NCBI GenBank assembly: GCA_022478985.1
Contig: JAKSZP010006629.1
Coordinates: 1-64,000 of the forward strand
Direction: 5' to 3'
DNA length: 64,000 nt
From: Massospora cicadina
Taxonomy: Eukaryota > Entomophthoromycota > Entomophthoromycetes > Entomophthorales > Entomophthoraceae
Shown here: positions 1 through 10,804 of the stretch, piece after piece
Layout of the letters: every line of letters begins with the position of its first letter
Position numbering within the stretch: the stretch's first letter is position 1
The notes under the pieces: generated by a model
What the model was told of the DNA's origin: nothing
The model's database searches: none
Seen by the model: only the letters and a program-made list of their open reading frames with translations
Position numbers and translations under genes: made by a program

Positions 1-631
1 TTGTCACTACCCCAATTGACCACTATTTAATCAGTTGCATAGCATTAAGAAAATTGTTGGTCAAATTTCTTCCTTTTACTTCAATAAAATTTTGCCAAAA
101 ACTAAAAAAAATTTTATTATTTCTTCCAACCGCATCCCTGATGGCGTTTTCATGGTGGCCTGTCATTCCATATACCAGATGGACTTTACCAGTACTCTTG
201 GTCACTATGGCCCCCTCCGTCGTCAATTAGTTTCAGCAAGTCCAATATTTTGCTCTACAACCCTATTATCATTAATTTTCTGGCAGCAATACATGGGGAT
301 CATGTGGCCGCATGTCCACCAATTGCAAGAGAGAATCCATCTCCTTGCCACCCCATTTGAAATTGCCCCATATGCCGAGGATCTCATCAAAACTATCTCT
401 GTGATTCCAATCCCTGCAGAAAGACCCTCTGGGTTGGGAGTGGGTTCAGTGTGGTTTGTTGTTGGTATCATTCTCACCTTTGTGCTTCACCAACACTTTG
501 TCATTTCCCAATGCCCAGCTCCATATCAAGTCATCTGGTCGGCAATGCCTCTGGCATTCTGGCTTGCTTTTGGGTGCTTATGCATCCTGACTGGCAGGCC
601 AATATAAACTTCTTCTTCAGTTTCCATGAAA
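1..631 (+). mobile_element. W-family LTR, right part (left end outside window)
   Basis: This stretch aligns base by base with the last 630 bases of the two LTRs of element W (56819-57449 and 62628-63256). It ends at the same point, TCCATGAAA here against TCCATGACA there. The next bases (632 onward) return to the minus-strand Z1 integrase region, so this is an insertion into Z1. It could be a solo LTR or the 3' LTR of a whole element whose body lies to the left; the target duplication cannot be checked because the left end is missing. It holds an open frame on the plus strand (35-607) that is discussed under W. Confidence 0.85.
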
Positions 632-731
632 GTTAGTCCCCTTGTGAATAGGTTTCTCTACTTGACACTGGTGACAACAAGCATCTATCTCAAGCATATC
701 ATAATGCATGCTCTCCCAATAGTATCATGGT
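632..731 (-). pseudogene. Z1 integrase zinc-binding region, fragment 2
   Basis: Read on the minus strand this matches the Z2 copy around 55290-55365. The match includes the stretch equivalent to WKGMHNDMLETAACFHQYQ in Z2, which looks like the HHCC zinc-binding region of a Ty3 integrase. It is separated from its other half (1319-1576) by the solo LTR at 732-1313, and it is cut on the left by the W LTR. The rest of the Z1 integrase lies outside the window. Confidence 0.7.
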
Positions 732-1015
732 TGTAATGGATGGAAAAACCCCAGTTCCAACCGCCATATAATTAAACAATTCTTTGGAGCACTGACATTC
801 AACCAAAGAAGCCTAACTGAGTAGGGAGAGGTTTGGTGCACTGACAGCGCCAAACATTCACCTACTATTGGTTGGTTATGCCAAATCCTCTGGGGGGGAT
901 TGGTCCAAAACAACCTACATGAAAAACTCCTCAACGAGGGAAAAGACCAACAGGTAAGCGAGGTATGCAAACCCCAAAACAACCTTTATTTTATTCTGGA
1001 TAATAAAATGACCGG

Positions 1016-1123
1016 CCAATCAGAGCTCATCTGGGGAGCAACTGACAATGCTCCCCAGGAAAGGGACATGCTAGGGTAAAAATTCCGAAGTGAACTTCAG
1101 AATGGCCAGGCATGCCTTATAAA
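1016..1123 (+). promoter_or_regulatory. Putative LTR promoter: CCAAT box and TATA box
   Basis: CCAAT lies at 1016-1020 and TATAAA at 1118-1123, both on the plus strand of the solo LTR. A GC-richer stretch follows. The order fits the U3 region of an LTR promoter. The call rests on motif reading alone. Confidence 0.5.
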
Positions 1124-1155
1124 GGCAGCGCTTCAGGGGCCTCACTCAAGCTATT

Positions 1156-1179
1156 GATTAGGCTTGCACAAGCCTAATC
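1156..1179. repeat. Perfect 11-bp inverted repeat inside the solo LTR
   Basis: GATTAGGCTTG (1156-1166) is followed after CA by its exact reverse complement CAAGCCTAATC (1169-1179). The palindrome begins 33 bases downstream of the TATA box, so it would lie at or near the 5' end of the LTR transcript and could fold as a tight RNA hairpin or bind a dimeric protein. Confidence 0.85.
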
Positions 1180-1318
1180 TTTGATTCAGGTGAGGCACAA
1201 CCCAATGCCTAAAATAACCGAACCAAAAATCTTTGTATAAACAAATCAGCTCATATTTGGAAAATCTGAATTTGAGCTAATATGCAACAATTGAGTCAAA
1301 CTAAACCATTACAATGGT

Positions 1319-1576
1319 CACAAAAACTCCAACATTTTCTGCAACCTTTCATGACCTACTGCCCTATATGAATACAAGATAATTGTTGCATGGCAGAGGG
1401 TTTTGGAAAGCTCAGCGTCAATTCTCCAATTTGCTTATATAGTTCCTCATTGTGTAAGAAGGTGTCATGGAAAAGTCCATCTAGCACTTTGATCACCTGT
1501 GTCAGCTTATCATAATATTTTCCCATAAGCATCTTCTTAACCATTATGTCTGCCAAATCTACCATAATGGTGACCA
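1319..1576 (-). pseudogene. Z1 RNase H-integrase junction, fragment 1
   Basis: A minus-strand open stretch (1577-1356) matches Z2 at about 55027-55200. Both contain an MVD(F/L)A motif, GKY(H/Y)D and a segment reading DTFL(C/H)N(G/E)ELYK. This is the link from the end of RNase H to the integrase zinc region. The Z1 frame stops being readable where X1 begins (1577) and resumes on the far side of X1 at 15017. No catalytic residues lie in this piece. Confidence 0.75.
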
Positions 1577-2474
1577 TGTAAGGAGAGTGTCTATAACTTT
1601 CCTGTTTCCAGCGTGGTGGTACACAGTGTACAGACCCAACGCCAGGTAATTAATCATCAGTGATAAAGTTAGTATAGCCCTGCAGAAGGTGCTTGAGCTT
1701 TAATAACTTAGGGTAAGGGTGTTTAACAATAGATAAAATAACCAAAAACAGACTAACAACCAGGCTAGAGTGAACCCCAAAGTGAGGTTCATACCCAAGT
1801 GGTGCTTTGGGCTGGAGTGCATAGGCAGCCCAGGTTGTAGGGAACCTGGATGGCCCAACGGTGCACAAAAGGAGAGAGTTGCCGTTGTAAATAATTCTAA
1901 CTTTTCATGAGACCTCCTTGAAGAGATCTGTACACAGGTTCACCCAAGATATTATATAGAAAAAATATACTAATTAAGGTTTCTTTGGTATGGGGAAGAA
2001 GTTAATCAACGAGAGAGATATATCTTGACTGAACTAATTTAAGGAAAATTGGGAGAATAAATGATTGATGGAAGTGGTGCTAAGCTGAGGTGCACCAATA
2101 AACTTATGCTTTCATCAGGCAGTGTACTATACTTAGTAATTACCCAAAATCAGGTTATCAAAAGTAGGTAGGGCTGCTATGTGATGAAAATTTTAAAATA
2201 CAAACAGGTTTCAAGATCCCATTCACTGAAAATCATAGCAAACCGTCATTTATAATCAGAAAACTGGTTAATTTTAACGCACCTTCTGTAATGCAGGGCC
2301 AAACTTCTCTAACTTCCCCAGGACAAACCTGGGCATACCTCACCTTAACACAGAATTGGTCCAAGTTATGTTTGAGGTCAGGGAGGCCTGCCAACTTCAC
2401 CTTTTTGGCCTCCTGACGTGCAGCTTTATCCTTGCTATTGGTCCCCATAATCATTTTATCCTCAAGCCATGACA
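1577..2474 (-). repeat. X1 3' LTR
   Basis: This 898-bp LTR matches, through its whole length, the X1 5' LTR (6717-7365 joined to 14760-15016) and the X2 LTR (20406-21297). On the minus strand it starts TGTCATGG and ends CTCCTTACA. Its first 270 bases keep a short peptide frame (about 2400-2330) also found in the other two LTRs; see the findings. Confidence 0.88.
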
Positions 2475-2493
2475 TTACCCTCTCATTCTTTTG
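2475..2493 (-). promoter_or_regulatory. X1 polypurine tract
   Basis: On the minus strand AAAAGAATGAGAGGGTAA lies directly before the 3' LTR start TGTCATGG. This purine run in this place is the expected plus-strand DNA primer for reverse transcription. The W polypurine tract (61900-61916) has the same form, ending GGGTAA. Confidence 0.75.
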
Positions 2494-2589
2494 AGGCTCC
2501 ACTCCCCTCAATGAGCTTGCTACAGGAAAAAGTTTTTGTGAGCTGGGGCCAAATTCATAGCGGCAATAGTTTGCTTTGACTGAGGTCCA

Positions 2590-2775
2590 GCGGCCTGGGA
2601 AAAACGCTTGTGGAAAATGTCAATCAGGTATTGGCATGTGCGCAGTCATGCACTGGTGCCTAACTGTTTTCCGCTGGATCAAATTTCTTCCAGGTAGTAA
2701 AGTACTCAAACCTTCTTTTTACTTAGCTGAAGGCTACTATCTCCTCCACTTCCCACTCTGAAGCCCTATCCACTA
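2590..2775 (-). pseudogene. X1 chromodomain (degenerate)
   Basis: The minus strand reads WEVEEIVAFS, a stop, then FEYFTTWKKFDPAENS, a stop, then APVHDCAHANT. This follows the chromodomain pattern (VEEIL, then YLVKWKGYDPEENTWEP, then an amphipathic helix). Chromodomains at the end of Ty3 integrases bind methylated histone H3 in characterised fungal chromoviruses and guide insertion into heterochromatin. Two in-frame stops show that this one is dead; both could be former Trp or Arg codons. It lies between the integrase core and the polypurine tract, as expected. Confidence 0.7.
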
Positions 2776-2829
2776 GATAAGCCTTGGGAGTCTCTGGTAG
2801 AGGGCCCCCTCAAAAACATCAATTTGCTT

Positions 2830-3720
2830 TCATGAAAAACTAAAAAAATCTGAAATGAAGAGGGAAGATCTAACAGGTATGAGGCGTGGCCCACCTTTTT
2901 GACAATGCGTTAAGGTTCAATCCTCTTTAGTTCCAGATTTTTTGATGGATGCTTTCTAGGGATGTTTTAAGCATCAATCATCATGAGATCCCCTTCTTTG
3001 TACGCTGGTCCCACTCATCTTTTTTCATCGGTGTTCTCCTTATAAACTTTCATTGTCGCCTTAAAACTTGTAGAGAACCCCTTGTGTACTTTCTTGATAG
3101 TCTTAGCAAATCCATACCGCTTTAACACTTAATATACAACTAGGTTACATATTGAGGTTGGGATTAAACTCATAGTTGGCAAAAAATGGGAAAAACCTGA
3201 TAGAAGCATGCAAAGTGATGTTGTAGCTAAACTAGGCCATAGAAAGGTGAGAAACCCAAACTGAATGATTTGCGGCAGTGTAATACTTCGTAAACTGTTC
3301 TAAACACTAGTTCACTCGTTCAGTCTGCCCATATGATTGGGGGTAATAGGTAACTAAACGGCAGGGGAAAATTTGAAGAGTCTTACACAACTCTTCCCAA
3401 AAGGCAGAGGTGAACTGGGGTCCACAATTGCTAACAATTTCTTGGGGACCCCGTGAAGAGCAAACACATGGGCAATGAAGTGCCTCACCATCTCATCCGC
3501 AGTTACTATGGTTATTCAGAGAATAAAGTGGGCGAACTTTTTAAACCAATCCACAACTACTATAATGGCATCATAGTCATCAGATACAAGCAATTCCACA
3601 ATGAAATCCACCAATAAGGAAGTCCAAGGCCCTTCAGCCTTCTGAACTGATACCAATATTTCTGCTAGTGGTGTTAATCTGGTTTCATTTGATTGCAGAT
3701 CAGGCACTACTTAAAATACA
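2830..3720 (-). pseudogene. X1 integrase core
   Basis: The open piece 3707-3516 on the minus strand contains KAEGPWTSLLVDFIVELL and VVVDWFKKFAHF, the first catalytic-aspartate region of a DDE integrase. Further on, in other frames, the sequence reads SNCGPQFTSAFWEEL (about 3390-3440) where families have SDRGPQFTS: Asp to Asn and Arg to Cys, both by transitions. The third region reads YYPQSYGQTERVN with the glutamate kept. Frameshifts separate the blocks. The protein would join element DNA to the host chromosome; the loss of the second Asp makes it inactive. Confidence 0.8.
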
Positions 3721-3871
3721 TGCTCACCTGGGTGGGTAACCCATTCCAATTGTAAGTGCGATAAATTAGCTCTAGAGTCTTTGCCTTTCCAGGATGACCA
3801 ACGGTGAATCCTTCATGATGGTCCTGGATGATTTCCAGATGAAGTGGTCCAGTGGGAACCCATAAGTGCCC

Positions 3872-4591
3872 CTAAAACCACACATTATCATCCTTCACTT
3901 GATAAACCCTGGTTATATCCTCTTGATTCAACGCGCTCTTAGCAAGAACTATAGCACGTTTGGCTGAAAAAGGCTGGGAAAGGACTATCTTTCTGAACAT
4001 ACCATATTTTTCTGCATTTTCCAGAGGAGCGAGTGCTGGACCGTTGGACAAGGGAGAGGGAAGCTGAGACACAATATTACCTGGGGGAATCATCAAGTAG
4101 GTATTATGCATCTCTAACTCACTAGGATCTGGAGCTGGTGCAGGGTTACGGCTCAAAGCATCCGCCAAACCATTCTCATTGCCATTAGTAAACTCATAAG
4201 AAAATGAGAATTGGGCTAGGGTCTCATTCCAGCAGGTTTGTCGTGGGGTTAAGACATGGGGTGCGCAGTAATACAGTAAGGCATGGTGATATGTATGTAC
4301 ATGGAAAGGTTGGGAAGAGACATGCATGTGATGACGCCAATAAGTTAATTCATCCACCAATGCCAATAATTTTTTGTCATAAACGGCATAGTTCAACTCA
4401 GGCAGAGACATCTTCTGAGAAAAATATCCCACTGGATGCTCTATTCCATCTTCACCTACTTTAATATGGCCGCTGCTATGGCAAAGTTTTGAAGCATCTG
4501 TAAACACAATGAACTCCTTTTCAGGATCTACATGGTGAAGGACGGACGTGGACAACAGGGTGCACTTTACTGCTTGGAAAACATCCTCCAA
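3872..4591 (-). pseudogene. X1 RNase H and linker to integrase
   Basis: This 239-residue frame is the longest intact piece of X1. FTDASK lies near its start, SQKMSLPELNYAVYDKKLLALV in the middle and ADALSRNP after about 150 residues, which together are the RNase H block order of Ty3 elements. The His-Asp of the usual TDHxxL motif reads HTYHHALLYY here, so a catalytic Asp looks replaced by Tyr. RNase H removes the RNA strand during reverse transcription. The frame is directly downstream of the reverse transcriptase piece, and its tail runs toward the integrase zinc region. Confidence 0.85.
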
Positions 4592-5340
4592 AATGGGGCC
4601 ACTGAAGCACTTTTGCTTTCACTCGCCTTATACAAGAGAGCTGGCACTTCAGAAAAATTTCGCATGAACTCCTTGTGGAACTTACACATCACTAAAAAAC
4701 TCCTCAATTCCTTAACTGAAGTTGAAGTGGGCCACTCATGAATTGCTTTCTCCTTGTCTGGAGTTATCATGTGTCCTTGGTCAAACATGACGTTTCCCAG
4801 AAAGGTGACCTAGGTTTTGAAGAATTAAAATTTACCAATCTTTAGCGTAAGGTTGGCTGCCTTTAAATTGACCACCACTTGCTAAAAAGTGTAATACATG
4901 GGACTCATGATCAGGAAAACATTAAAATATCAAACATGTAGGCAACCGCGCATAACCCCAGCAAGTCCCAAAAGCAGCATCAATATGGTGTTGAAAGATA
5001 GCAGGGGCATTATTAAGCCCAAAGAGCATAACCCGAAATTAGAAGATCCCTTTTCTGGTAGGGAATGCGGTCATCCACTCCTGGCCCTTTCTAATCCAGA
5101 TCGGATTGAACGCGTTTAGGCAATCCAGTTAGAAGAGTTTTGCCATCTCCACATAGCGTGCAATCTGAGAATCCAAAGGGATGGGATGTAATTCTGGTAT
5201 AGTGGCATTGTTAAGGTTCCCATAATCTATGTATGGGCGTAAAGTACCATCAGCTTTCTACACAAAGAGAAGTGGGGAACATACAGGTGAGGCTCGCTGA
5301 AAAATAACGCCCTTGGCTAACTTCTCCTTAATGCACACAT
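4567..5340 (-). pseudogene. X1 reverse transcriptase
   Basis: Pieces in several minus-strand frames show a Ty3 reverse transcriptase. From 5340 down there is a basic lead-in, then IDYGNLNNATIPELHPIPL (about 5170-5240) for the usual DYRxLN...YPLPL. The catalytic YxDD is changed to YMFD (4929-4940). An open piece at 4788-4567 begins MFDQGHMITPDKEKAIHEW and continues to RSFLVMCKFHKEFMRNFSEV, the thumb and connection region. The many frame changes show long decay. Confidence 0.8.
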
Positions 5341-5356
5341 CTATTGATGCTCCCTC

Positions 5357-6034
5357 TCATACAGTCAACGGATAAATTGGGGAAGATATACACACCAGAT
5401 CAACAGTGAGCTTGAACTTGTAATCAAACTTTGAACTAGCAGCTAATACATTATCTGAAGCCGCATCAAACGAAGATTCCAACCACTCCAAACAGGAAGG
5501 TAAGGGAAGTTCCAAAGAGGACTTCGTCAACGGAGCAAGACTGAGTGTGTGGATACTGGGCCAGTGGAGCAGATCACCCTGAAAATTAGCCTCAGACAAT
5601 TGAACAATTAATATTACGACAATTATTAAATGTTAAGGATAAGGTATTGTCTTTCAAGTTAGTCCTGACGTCAAACTTTCGCCACCACTCTACTCCCAAA
5701 ATAATGGGGTACAAGTGGCTTTTGATTGATTGGAAAAGGTCTGTCAAAAGATACTTGCCCACTTTATAATCCACTAACCCTAGTACCTTCAGGTTGGGAA
5801 TACCTTGAAAGGCCCTCCCTTAACCATACCACCTGGAAAGTAACTAAGCTCAAGGTAGTCAGTTAGGTCCTGGTCAATGAAATTCTCAGAGGCTCCAGTA
5901 TATACCAGATTAGTAGTGCTGATTTTACCTGAATGGGAAGAAAGGGTAACAATTAACAAAAAGTATCCTGAATGATTCTTATTTATAGAAGACAATGTCA
6001 ACACTTCACCACAAAAATCTTCAGGCATTAGCAT
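5357..6034 (-). pseudogene. X1 aspartic protease and linker to RT
   Basis: Three open minus-strand pieces (6034-5789, 5774-5592, 5599-5357) follow one another. The first contains LVYTGASENFIDQDL, a retropepsin active site in which the catalytic Asp of DTG has become Tyr. The second has YPIILGVEWWRKFDVRTN, the ILG(M/V)xWL-type motif near the end of retropepsins. The third is the linker before the reverse transcriptase. X2 has the same three blocks on the plus strand at 22120-22667, and there the Asp is kept (VDT) but the Gly is lost. Confidence 0.8.
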
Positions 6035-6716
6035 ACCTCCAGGGCAAGTTTCTGTATTGTAGAATGAAAAGGGAAGTTTGCCACTCTTACTAATGAGGTC
6101 ACATATCCTACCATATCTTCAGCATGCATAAAAAATTTTGTATTCAGATAATAACTCCTTTTACACCTTTTGTGTTTAGCACGTCATGGTTGTGGTCAAG
6201 CATTGGTCATCTGGATTTATTTAATACACTGAAATGGGGCCCATATCTAGGTCACAAGAGAAGCTATATGGCTCAGTAATATATATGGCCTGTTGTTATA
6301 AAACATGTTTTGGGCCAAAAATGTCACCATACTCATGTTGGCAGTGGATTGTGCACCGTTATCCAGGGCCATAATCACCAGGCCCTTTGTTGATGATCCT
6401 ACCTGCACCGCCCAAACACAGTGCTGAGGAAAAAAACAATTTTATTGTATTGATTTTTTTTTTCATTTTGGTGAAAAGTTGGGAATTATGACTCTTGGAT
6501 CGTGAAGTGTCCCTATCCAGAGAGTATGAGCAAGAAGGATGGGTACTTTACAATCAGAGGTAGCAAGAATAATGCCAAGGTGCTCCAAACTTCAAAAAAA
6601 GAAAACAGTGGTGAGCCCCCATGGTCATGACAACAGCTGGTGCACCCATTTGCACTTCAGGAAAGCCCCACATGGAAAAGGTTTGTTCACATAAATGAAA
6701 GTAGTAGGTCAGCTAT
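6035..6716 (-). pseudogene. X1 leader and Gag remnant
   Basis: No long frame survives, but the minus strand matches X2 at 21298-22000, so this is the internal 5' region of X. It lies between the 5' LTR end (6717) and the protease. A Gag coding region is expected from position only; I see no zinc knuckle. The primer binding site after the LTR is not of the usual TGG form. Confidence 0.55.
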
Positions 6717-7365
6717 TATAAGGAGAGTGTCTATAACTCTCCTGTTCCCAGCGTAGTGGTTCACGGTGCACAGACCCAACGCCAGGTAACTAGTCATCAG
6801 TAATAAAGTTAGTATAGCCCCGCAGAAGGTGCTTGAGCTATAATATCTTAAGGCGAGGGTGTTTAACAATAGATAAAAGAACCAAAAGTAGACTAATAAC
6901 CAGGCTGAAGTGAACCCAAAAAATGAGGTTCATACCCAAGCGCTGCTCTGAGCTGAGTGCATAGGCGGCCCAGGTTGAGGAAACCTGGACTTACCAACGA
7001 TGCACTAAAGGAGAGAGTTACTGTTTTTTAAATTAAATGCCTAACGTTGCATGAGACCTCCTCAAAGAGTTCTGCGCACAGGTTCACCCAAAAAAACATA
7101 TAAAAACGTATACTAATGAAGGGTTCTTTATTATGAGGAAGAAGTTGACCAACGAGAGAGATTGGTATTGAGTGAACAAATTTAAGGAAACTTGGGGGAA
7201 TAAACTGATTAATGGAAGTGGTGTTAAACTGAGGTGCACCAATAAATGCATGCTTTCATTGGACAGTGTAAAATAATTATTAATTGACCAAACTTGGGTT
7301 ATTTATTGTAGATAAGGCTGACCTTAGCCGGAAATTTCAAAAGCCAAATAGGTTTCAAGACCCCA
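6717..7365 (-). repeat. X1 5' LTR, inner part
   Basis: This is the 3' three quarters of the X1 5' LTR, aligned with 1577-2225 of the 3' LTR. Its outer part is at 14760-15016, beyond element Y. The terminal CA of the LTR has become TA (plus strand TATAAGG where the 3' LTR has TGTAAGG). Confidence 0.85.
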
Positions 7366-7775
7366 TGTCAGCGTTACAGTTCTTTAGAATGTTGCCAGGG
7401 TTGAAGGTGACTCAAAGCTGAAAATTCACAAATGGGTTAATAAGGAGATAGAAAAATTGGTAAAATACTGAATATTTTATTAGGTTAAAAGGTGTCAATA
7501 TTTATAGGTTGAGTGGGAACATGGTCCTTAAGTATTGTTGCAGCCCCATTTATTCAGAATCTTTCCTGGTCTTCAAGATTGACTGCCTCATGGGCATCCT
7601 CAATGTATTTTGCTGCCTAACTGACCAAATCGGTGGAAACGCCACCCCACATGACTCAGGAATTGAGGATAAGAATCCTGAAGTCATTTTCGTTTGGATA
7701 GGCTTGAGAGTCAACTTGTTATGGTTCAATTCAGAAGTGGGGAATTCAATTTGCTTGTTATCTCAAATCCTGACA
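7366..7775 (-). repeat. Y 3' LTR
   Basis: Ends TGTCAGGATTTGAG and CGCTGACA on the minus strand and aligns with 14355-14759. A TATA-like CTATAAATATT on the minus strand (7497-7507) is kept in the other LTR near 14480 and may be the promoter. Confidence 0.9.
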
Positions 7776-7788
7776 ATACCCCCTTAAG
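7776..7788 (-). promoter_or_regulatory. Y polypurine tract
   Basis: The minus strand reads CTTAAGGGGGTAT immediately before the 3' LTR, the expected place and composition of the second-strand primer. Confidence 0.75.
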
Positions 7789-8289
7789 ATCTTGTCATAG
7801 GGGGGTATACAGCTGAAGGAACCAGACATGAACCCAATTGAACACAGTCTTCTAGTTGACATTGACAAAGGAGTACTCAGACTTCACCTTATGAATAACA
7901 TTATAGGGTTCAGACCAAAGAATGTCTAGCCTATTTTTTCAGCCTTCAGGTTGACGGTGATAGAAGAGAACAAGGTCACCTAATTGAGAAAGTTAGTAAG
8001 GAAGGCCAGCTGAGATTAAATTGAAACGTCTCTCTTCCTGTAGTGGTGATGATGCTTTGCGTGGCTAGGGCTTGAAGCTGGACAATCTTGCTTGGCTAAT
8101 GCTCTCATAGTTAATTAAGAGTTCTTAGTTGTGAAGGTCTTGAGCAAGAGCTGGATGCTACTTGGTAGCCAAGGTGCACGCCCATATAGGGCTTTGAATG
8201 GGAACATCTTGATGACTTGGTGGTAGCTTACCCTGTAGGCAAGCAAAGCGCTGGGTAGGTAGTGGTTCCAACGGGCAGGATCTGAGGCG

Positions 8290-8830
8290 GCCAACTTTCA
8301 TGAAATGGAAATAAGAGTTCCATTAGTGCGCTATACCACCACATTAGTAGATGGGTGGTAAGGGGCAGCGAAAATCTGGGTAGTGCCAAGTAGTGAGGCA
8401 AGTTTTTGTACTACCTGTGAAGTGAAGTTCAGACCATTGCCCAAAAGTAAGGTTTGGGGGCACCCATATTGTGTGAAAATGGACTGAACAAGAAAGAGAG
8501 CTGTGGCTTCGGCAGTGGCATCTGGGACCAAAATCGCTTCAATCCACTTGGTTAGGTGGTCCACGGCTAGGAGAATATACTTATAGCCATGTAACCCAGT
8601 GGGAAGAGAGACAGCGCATCAATGCTAACTAAATTGAAGGACCCAGTCAGGGCAACAAATGAGCGTTGGAATTGAGGATCGGCTCAGTTTTAAAATCAGC
8701 AAGTTAAAAATGCTTCAAGACCTCTTGGATGGTTTCTACTACTTGTTATCAGTAACATAGCGACTTCAGACATTCATGAGTCTTCTTAACGGCCTCATGT
8801 CCCACTGTAGAGTGGAGTTCTAGAATAACA
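8290..8830 (-). pseudogene. Y integrase
   Basis: The minus strand reads HSTVGHEAVKKTHECLKSL (about 8815-8760, zinc region), then NLVSIDALSLPTG with the first Asp, then the open piece 8564-8331 starting MDHLTKWIEAILVPDATAE. That piece contains GCPQTLLLGNGLNFTSQ, in which the usual SDNG has become LGNG (second catalytic Asp lost), and AAPYHPSTNVVV followed by a stop at the place of the catalytic Glu (VVER in relatives). The type is Ty3, but the motif spelling differs from X and W, so Y is a separate lineage. Confidence 0.82.
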
Positions 8831-9060
8831 TCAGTTAGAAGGAGGGGCGAACATAAGGGAGCCACTACTTATTGACCTTCTTGTAAAGCAGCCCATATTT
8901 AATTTGAGTGTCTCAAGTCATCCTTTGGAGTTCATCTTGGAACTCGGGAGTTTAAAGCTTTCACTGCTCAGGTCAGCCTATTAGATCATATAGCCTGCCC
9001 TCTTGGGGGTCAGAGCTGCTAGTACTGGCATCCTGAAGAGGCCATCTGCATTTTGGTGAA

Positions 9061-9340
9061 TTGCGCCTGCACAATGGACTAAATTGAAATCATAGCTCTG
9101 TAGCTGTAAAGCCCACCTGGCTAGTCAGCAATCTGGGTCCTTCGTTTGCTGGAGCCACCAGAGCAAGGAGTGGTCTGTAACAATAGTAAAATGAGCGCCG
9201 TAGAGATAAGGCTGGAAATGTTTGATGGCTAGTAAGAAAGCCAGGCACTCCCTATTGGTAACACTATAGTTCTGTTCAGCTTTACTCAGCATCCTACTAA
9301 AGGAAGCCACAGAATGGTCAACTTGGTTTTCATCATGTTA
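9061..9340 (-). pseudogene. Y RNase H
   Basis: The open piece 9310-9125 reads [20 protein letters not shown] and then [17 protein letters not shown], followed by [21 protein letters not shown]. The conserved Glu and the TDH Asp are present. The first Asp (LFTDASD) is in the end of the preceding frame. The 26-base overlap of the two frames marks a frameshift, otherwise the domain looks complete. Confidence 0.85.
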
Positions 9341-9990
9341 GCTAGAATTGCCTCAATGGTAACATCACTTGCATCTGTAAATAACAAGAAGAGTTGGTCA
9401 AAGCGTAGGTGAAATAGAATGGGTTTACTACATAGAGCAGTTCTCAAGGCATTAAAAGCCTGTTTTTGTTCAGGCCGCCATTCAAAAAACATATTTTTCT
9501 GCAGGAGGTAGAACAATGGCTTGGCTAGGTCGGCAAACTGGGGGATAAACTGACGATAATAGCCCACCGTGCCTAGGAAGACCTGGATATCCCTTAAGAT
9601 TTGAGGGCATGTCATTCTCTCTATGGCATTGACTTTGTCCAGTATAGGCTGGATGCCCTCCTTGGAAACTTTGTGTCCCAGGAACTCCAGTTCAGATTGG
9701 AATAAAGAGCAATTCGAAGGTTTAAGCTTTATGGAAGCCTTCCATAGCTGACTGAAGACTTCCATGAGATGCTCAATGTGCCCATTAAAGGTTCGTGAGA
9801 AGACAGTAATGTCATCTAGGTAGATGAGGATGCATGAAAGCTTAAAGTCCCCCAAGGATCCTGTCAATGGCACTTTGGAAGTGGCTGGGGCGTTACAAGG
9901 GCCCTGGGGCATCCTTGTGGGCTCAAATAGTCCTTTGTTGGCTATGAGCATGCACTTAGCTTAATCTTCAGGGTCGAGATCAAACTGCTA
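9286..9990 (-). pseudogene. Y reverse transcriptase with intact YLDD
   Basis: The 221-residue frame contains MPQGPCNAPAT, CILIYLDDITVFSRTFNGH (YLDD at 9811-9822), LEFLGHKVSKEGI and VQVFLGTVGYYRQFIP-like text, then the start of RNase H (LLFTDASD). These are the palm, primer grip and connection blocks of a Ty3 reverse transcriptase. It is the only reverse transcriptase in the window whose catalytic YxDD I could read intact. The fingers part upstream (10000-10110) is in other frames. Confidence 0.9.
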
Positions 9991-9999
9991 ATATCCGCT

Positions 10000-10804
10000 G
10001 GCAAGGTCCATGGCGGAAAAGTACTGGGATCCAGCAAGCAGACAGAAGGAATTGTCATTTTGAAGCAGAGAATAACTGTCCTTCTTGCTGATGGAATTGA
10101 GTCATTGGTAGTCCATCACCACCCAGTGGCTGCCATCCTTCTTCTGAACCAGCAGAAGAGGAGAGGCCCAAGGGCTGCATGATGGAACCAGAAGTCTGGC
10201 ATCAAGAAGTTGTTTGAGTTCCACTGCCACCTGGGCTTCTTCAACCTTGCTTTTTTGGTAAGGTCGGGACCAGAAGGGGGAGCATCCCCAGTTTCCACAT
10301 GATGTAGGACTCCGTTCATTCTTCCAAAGTCATAGGTCAAGGCCAAAAATAGGTAAGAATACTCCTCCAAAAACTCTTGAACTTTATGTTGTTGGTCATC
10401 TGAGAGGTCCTTGCTGATATTGGTGTTGACCAGGCTGATTAATGGAGGTGTCTCTAAACTGAAATCTCTTAAGTCCTCAAAGCTTCGGACATCAGCAATT
10501 ACCTTCACTGGTATAAGGCGGAAATAGGAGGCAGGACTGCTAGGACTACTATTTTGGGTTTGTCAGCAAGGTTGGCCAACAACACTGATATAGATCAGGC
10601 TTAAGGTGGATCTAGGATCCCTGGGCAGGTTAGCATCTCCTTCATGGACGGGTTGTCTAGGACTTGAATTTCCAATAGGCATCCTGAGAGGATGTTGACA
10701 TGGACCCAGGTGTTGGCAATAACTTGGGATCTTGGAGGTATTGTAGTCGTTCTAGGTAAATAGATCGTCATGCCCTCTTGCCCATCAACAGCAGGAGGGG
10801 GCAA
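10000..10804 (-). pseudogene. Y protease-RT linker and RT fingers
   Basis: Two open minus-strand pieces, 10804-10601 and 10508-10116. The second contains LSDDQQHKVQEFLEEYSYLF and then HHVETGDAPP, the usual lead-in to a Ty3 reverse transcriptase (HxIxTGxAxP). Its last part shifts frame inside the fingers domain. The first piece (containing IYLPRTTTIPPRSQVIAN) resembles the beta-rich spacer between protease and polymerase. Confidence 0.75.

Larger units (their letters stand above)
732..1313 (+). mobile_element. Solo LTR with perfect 5-bp target duplication
   Basis: The 582-bp segment starts TGTAATGG and ends CCATTACA, an 8-bp terminal inverted repeat of the usual TG...CA form. It is flanked on both sides by ATGGT (727-731 and 1314-1318). 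Removing it and one ATGGT rejoins the Z1 integrase frame, as comparison with intact Z2 sequence (55285-55300) shows. A CCAAT box and a TATA box on the plus strand suggest the LTR points right. There is no internal domain, so a full element probably recombined between its two LTRs. No other copy occurs in the window. Confidence 0.9.

Noticed and set aside
2233..2511. 92-codon minus-strand frame taken first for a separate gene after the X1 chromodomain
   Set aside because: Comparison with 14817-15016 and 20406-20600 shows most of it lies within the X LTR, so it is listed as an LTR peptide.
6717..7365. An LTR shared by two tandem X elements
   Set aside because: The sequence right of Y at 14760-15016 turned out to be the rest of the same LTR, followed by Z1 sequence. 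There is one X element, not two in tandem.
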